Assembly: GCF_036379515.1 (NCBI RefSeq) | Contig: NZ_DASVGN010000014.1 | Coordinates: 3,534 to 67,533 of the forward strand | Reading direction: 5' to 3' | Length of the DNA: 64,000 bases | DNA from: Castellaniella sp036379515 | Lineage (GTDB): Bacteria; Pseudomonadota; Gammaproteobacteria; Burkholderiales; Burkholderiaceae_B | In this document: piece after piece, positions 59,357 to 64,000 of the stretch | How the letters are laid out: each line of letters begins with the position of its first letter | Position numbering within the stretch: the stretch's first letter is position 1 | Program-made: the position numbers and the translations under genes | The notes under the pieces: model-generated | The model's input: only the letters and a program-made list of their open reading frames with translations | Told to the model about the DNA's origin: nothing | Databases searched by the model: none

Positions 59357-59769
59357 GATTGGCCTCCGATGGGGTTGAACACCACGAGCTTGCCGCCTTC
59401 GGCATCGATCAGCGTCGCCTTGACTGCCATGCCGATTTTCACCTCGGCAGGGGCGACGCCTTCGACGCGGCTCATCATGCGGGCCCCTTCTTTGAGGTCC
59501 ACCAGGGCGACGTTGTAATCCCCTCCCTTGTCAGCCTTGCGGCGCACGACGGTCGTGGAATAGACGACCCCGTCACCCGAAGGTGCGAACCACTCGAGTT
59601 GGTCACTGCCGCAGTGCGGGCAGACCATGCGAGGATAGAAGATGCTGCGCGAGCAGGCCGTGCAGCGCTGAATCAGAAAGTGCCCCTGATCCAGCTGTTT
59701 TCGGTAGTAGACGTCCGCGCCGACTTGCGAGGGCAGCGGATCGACCGGGATTTCGAGCGGGTCTGACAT
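59353..59769 (-). CDS. DUF35-type zinc-ribbon/OB-fold protein
   Basis: 138 residues from ATG 59769. It begins with a helix, then a zinc ribbon (RCTACSRSIFYPRMVCPHCG with four Cys) and an OB fold (GVVYSTTVVRRKADKGGDYN, PAEVKIGMAVKATLID). DUF35 proteins support thiolase-superfamily enzymes and Ltp2-type aldolases, whose active site they complete. Its stop overlaps the start of the thiolase-like gene, so the two are translated together and surely act together. It is divergent from the enoyl-CoA hydratase at 59952. Confidence 0.88.
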   Translation of the reverse strand: MSDPLEIPVDPLPSQVGADVYYRKQLDQGHFLIQRCTACSRSIFYPRMVCPHCGSDQLEWFAPSGDGVVYSTTVVRRKADKGGDYNVALVDLKEGARMMSRVEGVAPAEVKIGMAVKATLIDAEGGKLVVFNPIGGQS

Positions 59770-59951
59770 GAATCTCCTCCGTGGACCAAGGGCAACCGCA
59801 CCGCGGCAGTGAGCCGTACCCAGAAAGTACGCCACCTGCAACGATTCGCTGCCTTCCGTTTTACAGATGCAAGTGTTCTGCAAATCGAGACTGCTGTGAA
59901 TTCTGATTTGCTTAAATGGCTGTTTCGGACCCGTAAACCAAGGAGACCTCT

Positions 59952-60749
59952 GTGGACACCCGCTACCAGCACATCCTGTTCTCGTACGAAGATGGCGTGG
60001 GCCGCATCGTGCTCAATCGGCCCGACAGCCTCAACAGCATGACAGAAACCATGCACGCCGACATCCGCACCGCCCTGGATTTCATGGAGGCGCAGGCCGA
60101 CTTGCGCGGCCTCATCCTGACGGGCTCCGGCCGGGGCTTCTGCGCCGGGCAGGACCTCACCGAACGCGCGCCACTGCCTCCTGGCGAAAAGCGCGACCTG
60201 TCGCGCGGCCTGAAAGACAACTACGCCCCTCTGGTGCTGCGCCTGCGCGCCCTGCCCGCGCCCGTGGTGTGCTTCGTCAACGGCGTCGCGGCAGGCGCGG
60301 GCGTGAGCCTGGCACTGGCGTGCGACCTCGTCTACGCCGTGCAATCCGCGCGATTCATCCAGGCCTTCACCCGCATCGGCCTGCTGCCCGACGCCGGCGG
60401 CACGCAGACCTGGCTGCAATTGGTGGGCCGTCAGCGCGCCATGGGCGCCTCACTCTTCGCCGAGCCTGTCTCCGCCCCGTTGGCCGAACAGTGGGGCCTC
60501 ATCTGGAAGTGCATTCCCGACGAAATGCTGGAGGACACCCTGCAATCCGTCCACGCCCGCCTGGCATCCGGGCCGACACGCGCCTACGCCGCCACCAAGC
60601 AAGCGCTGTACGCAGCATCGAACAACACCCTGGCCGACCAAATGGAACTGGAAGGCATGCTGCAGAAATCGCTGGGCCTGACCGACGATTATCTGGAAGG
60701 TATGCGGGCCTTCGCCGAAAAGCGCGCCCCGCATTTCACCGGGCGATGA
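59952..60749 (+). CDS. Enoyl-CoA hydratase/isomerase (PaaG-like)
   Basis: 265 residues from a GTG at 59952 with AAGGAGAC before it. The crotonase fold has ILTGSGRGFCAGQDLTERAP (oxyanion hole), VCFVNGVAAGAGVSLALACD, FTRIGLLPDAGGTQTWLQLV with the catalytic Asp typical of the PaaG isomerase branch in place of the second Glu of plain hydratases, and the C-terminal trimerisation helix. It hydrates or shifts the double bond of an acyl-CoA. It opens the plus-strand operon that continues with SDR, MaoC hydratase, acyl-CoA dehydrogenase and etfB. Confidence 0.88.
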   Translation: MDTRYQHILFSYEDGVGRIVLNRPDSLNSMTETMHADIRTALDFMEAQADLRGLILTGSGRGFCAGQDLTERAPLPPGEKRDLSRGLKDNYAPLVLRLRALPAPVVCFVNGVAAGAGVSLALACDLVYAVQSARFIQAFTRIGLLPDAGGTQTWLQLVGRQRAMGASLFAEPVSAPLAEQWGLIWKCIPDEMLEDTLQSVHARLASGPTRAYAATKQALYAASNNTLADQMELEGMLQKSLGLTDDYLEGMRAFAEKRAPHFTGR

Positions 60750-60869
60750 CCCCGGAACTTCAGCGCTGCTTAACGCCCGCTTTTGCAATTCGAAGTTGAG
60801 GCGAACCGGCTTTTTCTCTATCGTGAACCGACAGTAGATTCCACCATTCAGCACACAGAGGAGCAGGCA

Positions 60870-61757
60870 ATGAGCGAGTTGGTCAAGGGCAAGGTTGCGG
60901 TCGTGACCGGGTCAGGCGGTGGCATAGGCCGCGGGATCGCGCTGGCCATGGCAGCCAGTGGGGCGCAAGTCGTCGTAAACGACGTCAGTGCCGAAAACGC
61001 CCGGCATGTCGTGGACGAAATCAAGGCGGCGGGCGGCAATGCCGTGGCCTGCACCGACAGCGTCTCCAGCGCTGCAAGCGCTGAAAAGATTATCCAGGCG
61101 GCGCTAGATTCGTTCGGGCGCATCGACATCGTGGTCAACAACGCCGGCATTCTTCGCGACCGCCTGTTTCACAAGATGTCCAACGAAGAATGGTCGCAGG
61201 TACTGGACGTGCACCTCAATGGCTCCTTTTTCGTCAGCCACGCGGCAGCGCCGTTCTTTCGCAAGCAGGAATCCGGGGCCTACGTACACATGACGTCCAC
61301 GTCGGGCCTGATCGGCAATTTTGGGCAGGCGAACTATTCCGCCGCAAAAATGGGCATCGTGGGCCTGTCCAAATCCATCGCGCTGGACATGTCCCGCTTT
61401 CATGTGCGCTCGAACTGCATCGCACCGTTTGCCTGGACCAGCATGACCAGCTCCATCCCCGCCAACACGCCGGAAGAAAAGGACCGGGTGAAAAAGCTGC
61501 AAAAGATGGAAGCGGGCAAGATTGCCCCGCTGGTGGTGTACCTGGGCAGCGACGCGGCCAGCGAAGTCACGGCGCAGATATTTTCCGTGCGGGCCAACGA
61601 GATCATGCTCTTCAGCCAACCGCGGCCGGTGCGCTCGGTGCACATGTCGGAAGGCTGGACACCTGAAGCCATCGCCCAGATTGCCATCCCCGCCATGCAG
61701 AACAGCTTCTACAAGCTGGAACGCTCGCCCGACGTGATCAACTGGGACCCCATCTGA
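60870..61757 (+). CDS. SDR 3-hydroxyacyl-CoA dehydrogenase (multifunctional-enzyme-2-like)
   Basis: 295 residues from ATG 60870 (AGGAGCAGG upstream; an earlier in-frame ATG has no site). TGSGGGIG at residues 13-20, NNAGILRDRLFHKMS, and catalytic Tyr156 and Lys160 in YSAAKMGIVGLSKSIALDMS. The NNAGILRDRxxxxM pattern is that of the hydroxyacyl-CoA dehydrogenase unit of peroxisomal multifunctional enzyme 2, in which an SDR is joined to a MaoC hydratase; here the MaoC gene follows after two bases. The pair oxidises a 3-hydroxyacyl-CoA with NAD+. Confidence 0.88.
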   Translation: MSELVKGKVAVVTGSGGGIGRGIALAMAASGAQVVVNDVSAENARHVVDEIKAAGGNAVACTDSVSSAASAEKIIQAALDSFGRIDIVVNNAGILRDRLFHKMSNEEWSQVLDVHLNGSFFVSHAAAPFFRKQESGAYVHMTSTSGLIGNFGQANYSAAKMGIVGLSKSIALDMSRFHVRSNCIAPFAWTSMTSSIPANTPEEKDRVKKLQKMEAGKIAPLVVYLGSDAASEVTAQIFSVRANEIMLFSQPRPVRSVHMSEGWTPEAIAQIAIPAMQNSFYKLERSPDVINWDPI

Positions 61758-61759
61758 TC

Positions 61760-62623
61760 ATGGCGCTCGATTATTCGCTCATCAAGCACTGGAAGTTCGA
61801 CGACCTGCACCACGCATACACGCATAAAGACGTGATCCTGTACGCGCTGGGCATCGGCCTGGGACAGAACCCTACCGACCCACGCGAATTGCAGTATGTC
61901 TATGAAGATGGGCTCAAGGTCTTCCCGTCGATGGCAGCGGTCATGGGCTACCCCGGCTTCTGGATGAAAGACCCCAAGGCCAAAGTCACCTGGACCAAGG
62001 TCGTGCACGGCGAGCAGCGCATGCATTTTCATGCGCCGTTCCCGGCGCAGGGGGAAGTCATCGGGCGCAGCCGCATCACGCACGTGATCGACAAGGGGGC
62101 CGAAAAAGGCGCGCTGGTCGTGACCGAGCGCACCATCCACGAGGCGGGCACCGAAAAATTGCTGGCCACCGTGGAACAAGTCACCTTTTGCCGCGCAGAC
62201 GGCGGCTTTGGTACCAGCGACCCAGGGCTCGATCCTCTGCCCAAGGTACCCGCCACCGCGCCAGACACCACTTGCACCCTGCCCACGTTACCCCAGGCCG
62301 CCCTGCTGTACCGCCTGAACGGCGACTACAACCCGTTGCACGCAGACCCGGCCGTGGCGGCCAAGGCAGGGTTCCCCCGCCCCATTCTGCATGGCTTGTG
62401 CACCTACGGCGTGGTGGCACGCGCGGTGGTCAGCACCTTGTGCGACGGCCAGGGCGACCGCCTGGCCTATCTGCACGGGCGCTTTTCAGCGCCGGTCTTT
62501 CCGGGCGAGACCCTGCAGGTCGATGTCTGGAAATCCGCCGACGGCACCGCACAGTTTCACGCCCGCGTCCTGGAACGCAACATCCTGGTACTAAGCAACG
62601 GCGTGGCCGGCATCCGCGCTTGA
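61760..62623 (+). CDS. MaoC-type 2-enoyl-CoA hydratase (hydratase 2)
   Basis: 287 residues with the double hot-dog fold of the eukaryotic-type hydratase 2: YTHKDVILYALGIGLGQNPT, VMGYPGFWMKDPKAKVTWTK and the active-site motif YRLNGDYNPLHADPAVAAKA with GFPRPILHGLCTYGVVARA. It would hydrate trans-2-enoyl-CoA to the 3R-hydroxyacyl-CoA that the SDR before it oxidises. Two bases separate the two genes. Confidence 0.9.
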   Translation: MALDYSLIKHWKFDDLHHAYTHKDVILYALGIGLGQNPTDPRELQYVYEDGLKVFPSMAAVMGYPGFWMKDPKAKVTWTKVVHGEQRMHFHAPFPAQGEVIGRSRITHVIDKGAEKGALVVTERTIHEAGTEKLLATVEQVTFCRADGGFGTSDPGLDPLPKVPATAPDTTCTLPTLPQAALLYRLNGDYNPLHADPAVAAKAGFPRPILHGLCTYGVVARAVVSTLCDGQGDRLAYLHGRFSAPVFPGETLQVDVWKSADGTAQFHARVLERNILVLSNGVAGIRA

Positions 62624-62693
62624 ATCCCCCCTGTACCCGGTGCACAGGGGCCCCACCACCCATCGCGGGCACGGACACTTCGACTGAACCATC

Positions 62694-63845
62694 ATGATCA
62701 GAGACCAAGAAACCCTGAACATCCTGCTGGACCAAATCTCACGCTTCGTGCGCGAGCGCCTGATTCCCAACGAAGAAGCCGTCGCGGAAACCGACGAGAT
62801 CCCGGACGACATCGTCGACGAGATGAAGGCGATCGGTCTGTTCGGGCTCACGATCCCGGAACAATACGGCGGGCTGCAGCTCACCATGGAAGAAGAAGTC
62901 CTGGCCATGATCGAACTCGGGCATACCTCCCCGGCGTTTCGCTCGGTCATCGGCACCACGGTGGGTATCGGTTCACAAGGTATCGTGTTCGACGGCACGG
63001 ATGAACAAAAGCAAAAGTACCTGCCCCGCATGGCCACCGGAGAGATCATCGCCTCATTTGCCCTGACCGAACCGGGCTCGGGGTCGGACGCCGGGTCGCT
63101 CAAGACCACCGCCATCCGCAAAGGCGACCACTATGTGGTCAACGGCACCAAGCGTTTCATCACCAACGCGCCGCACGCAGGCATTTTCACCTTGATGGCT
63201 CGTACGGCACCGGACGTCAAAGGCTCCGCCGGCGTGTCGGCCTTCATCGTCGAGGCCAATTCACCCGGCATCAGCCTGGGCAAGCGCGACCGCAAGATGG
63301 GCCAAAAGGGGGCTCACACCTGCGACGTGATCTTCGAAAATTGCAAGGTTCCCGCCGCCAACCTGATTGGTGGGGTCGAAGGGCGCGGCTTCAAGACCGC
63401 CATGAAGGTGCTCGACAAAGGCCGCATTCACATTGCAGCGATCTGCGTGGGCGTGGCCGAACGCATGCTGGCCGACGCTCTCAAATATGCCTCCGAGCGC
63501 CACCAGTTCGGCAAGGCCATCGGCGAATTCCAACTGGTCCAGGCCCTGCTGGCCGACAGCAAGGCCGAGCTCTACGCCGCCCGCTGCATGGTGCTCGACG
63601 CCGCCCGCCGTCGCGACGACGGCTTGCCCGTGAGCACCGAGGCATCCTGTGCCAAAATGTTTGCCTCCGAGATGTGTGGCCGTGTGGCCGACCGGGCCGT
63701 GCAGATTTTTGGCGGCGCAGGCTACATGAGCGAATACGGTATCGAGCGCTTCTACCGCGACGTACGGCTGTTCCGCATCTACGAAGGTACGACGCAGATC
63801 CAACAACTGATCATCGCGCGCAACATGCTGCGCGAATTGCACTAA
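62694..63845 (+). CDS. Acyl-CoA dehydrogenase
   Basis: 383 residues, complete ACAD. FGLTIPEQYGGLQLTMEEEV, ALTEPGSGSDAGSLKTTAIR (FAD site), YVVNGTKRFITNAPHAGIFT, IGGVEGRGFKTAMKVLDKGR and FGGAGYMSEYGIERFYRDVR with LFRIYEGTTQIQQLIIARNM. It is clearly distinct from the one at 50636, so the region carries two dehydrogenation steps. Electrons go to the flavoprotein whose beta subunit gene starts 16 bp downstream. Confidence 0.92.
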   Translation: MIRDQETLNILLDQISRFVRERLIPNEEAVAETDEIPDDIVDEMKAIGLFGLTIPEQYGGLQLTMEEEVLAMIELGHTSPAFRSVIGTTVGIGSQGIVFDGTDEQKQKYLPRMATGEIIASFALTEPGSGSDAGSLKTTAIRKGDHYVVNGTKRFITNAPHAGIFTLMARTAPDVKGSAGVSAFIVEANSPGISLGKRDRKMGQKGAHTCDVIFENCKVPAANLIGGVEGRGFKTAMKVLDKGRIHIAAICVGVAERMLADALKYASERHQFGKAIGEFQLVQALLADSKAELYAARCMVLDAARRRDDGLPVSTEASCAKMFASEMCGRVADRAVQIFGGAGYMSEYGIERFYRDVRLFRIYEGTTQIQQLIIARNMLRELH

Positions 63846-63860
63846 TCCAGGAATACAGAA

Positions 63861-64000
63861 ATGAAGGTATTGGTACCGGTCAAGCGGGTAGTAGATTTCA
63901 ACGTGAAGGTGCGGGTGAAATCCGATCACACGGGGGTGGACACGGCCAACGTGAAGATGTCCATGAACCCGTTTGACGAGATTGCGGTCGAGGAATCGAT
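63861..64000 (+). CDS. etfB: Electron transfer flavoprotein beta subunit, partial at window edge
   Basis: 46 codons are visible before the right end. MKVLVPVKRVVDFNVKVRVK and VKMSMNPFDEIAVEE are the usual start of EtfB. With EtfA (expected next, outside the window) it takes electrons from acyl-CoA dehydrogenases and passes them to ETF-ubiquinone oxidoreductase. Its place right behind an acyl-CoA dehydrogenase gene fits that job. Confidence 0.9.
   Translation, partial: MKVLVPVKRVVDFNVKVRVKSDHTGVDTANVKMSMNPFDEIAVEES

Noticed and set aside
1..64000. selD, rRNA genes, CRISPR arrays or prophage structural genes
   Set aside because: Looked for by motif and gene content; none is visible in the window.

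Overview
The window is GC-rich DNA from a betaproteobacterium, most likely Burkholderiales/Alcaligenaceae (Achromobacter/Bordetella-like). This rests on the many LysR regulators beside single oxidoreductases, the Liv-type ABC importers, the CaiB/BaiF CoA-transferases and the general protein style; no rRNA or other species marker is present.

Layout. (1) 1-1350 is a degenerate edge: the start of a secreted His-Xaa-Ser repeat peptide gene that runs off the left end, a frameshifted DUF6471-like gene and an IS66-like transposase tail. (2) 1.35-13.1 kb holds short oxidoreductase units (SDRs, quinone oxidoreductase, alcohol dehydrogenase, aldo/keto reductase, alpha/beta hydrolase), each beside a LysR or XRE regulator, with palindromic operator candidates. 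(3) 8.9-20 kb is accessory and partly decayed: four genes with internal deletions (GlcG/HbpS-like, two metallo-beta-lactamase-fold genes, a Gp49-like toxin), a BigR-type regulator with a two-part YeeE/YedE transporter, an ApeA-like HEPN protein, an IS3 remnant and a DMT exporter with a His-rich tail. (4) 20-31 kb has a diguanylate cyclase, a D-tartrate dehydratase/KdgT-like permease unit with its LysR regulator, two toxin-antitoxin pairs (Phd/zeta and Xre/RES), an exported nucleosidase-like protein and a cytosine-deaminase-like amidohydrolase.

(5) The most notable part is 31.2-43.9 kb. A Liv-type ABC importer (minus strand) lies divergent from a plus-strand cluster: a 349-aa protein of unknown function, a selenoprotein of the UGSC type whose in-frame TGA (37626-37628) is followed by a clear bacterial SECIS hairpin, a thioredoxin-reductase-like flavoprotein, tRNA-Sec (anticodon TCA), selA, selB and a class I fumarase. 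The selenoprotein, a probable reductant for it and the dedicated decoding genes except selD therefore sit in one cluster; ordinary gene calling splits the selenoprotein in two.

(6) 43.9-64 kb is a carboxylic-acid catabolic region: a second Liv-type importer, nitronate monooxygenase-like protein, two CaiB/BaiF CoA-transferases, two acyl-CoA dehydrogenases, MmgE/PrpD, two MaoC-type hydratases, acyl-CoA ligase, enoyl-CoA hydratase, SDR and etfB (cut by the right end). A thiolase-like protein without its usual cysteines is coupled to a DUF35 partner, which suggests a steroid-side-chain-type aldolase. Together these look like import, CoA activation and beta-oxidation-like shortening of an unidentified acid.
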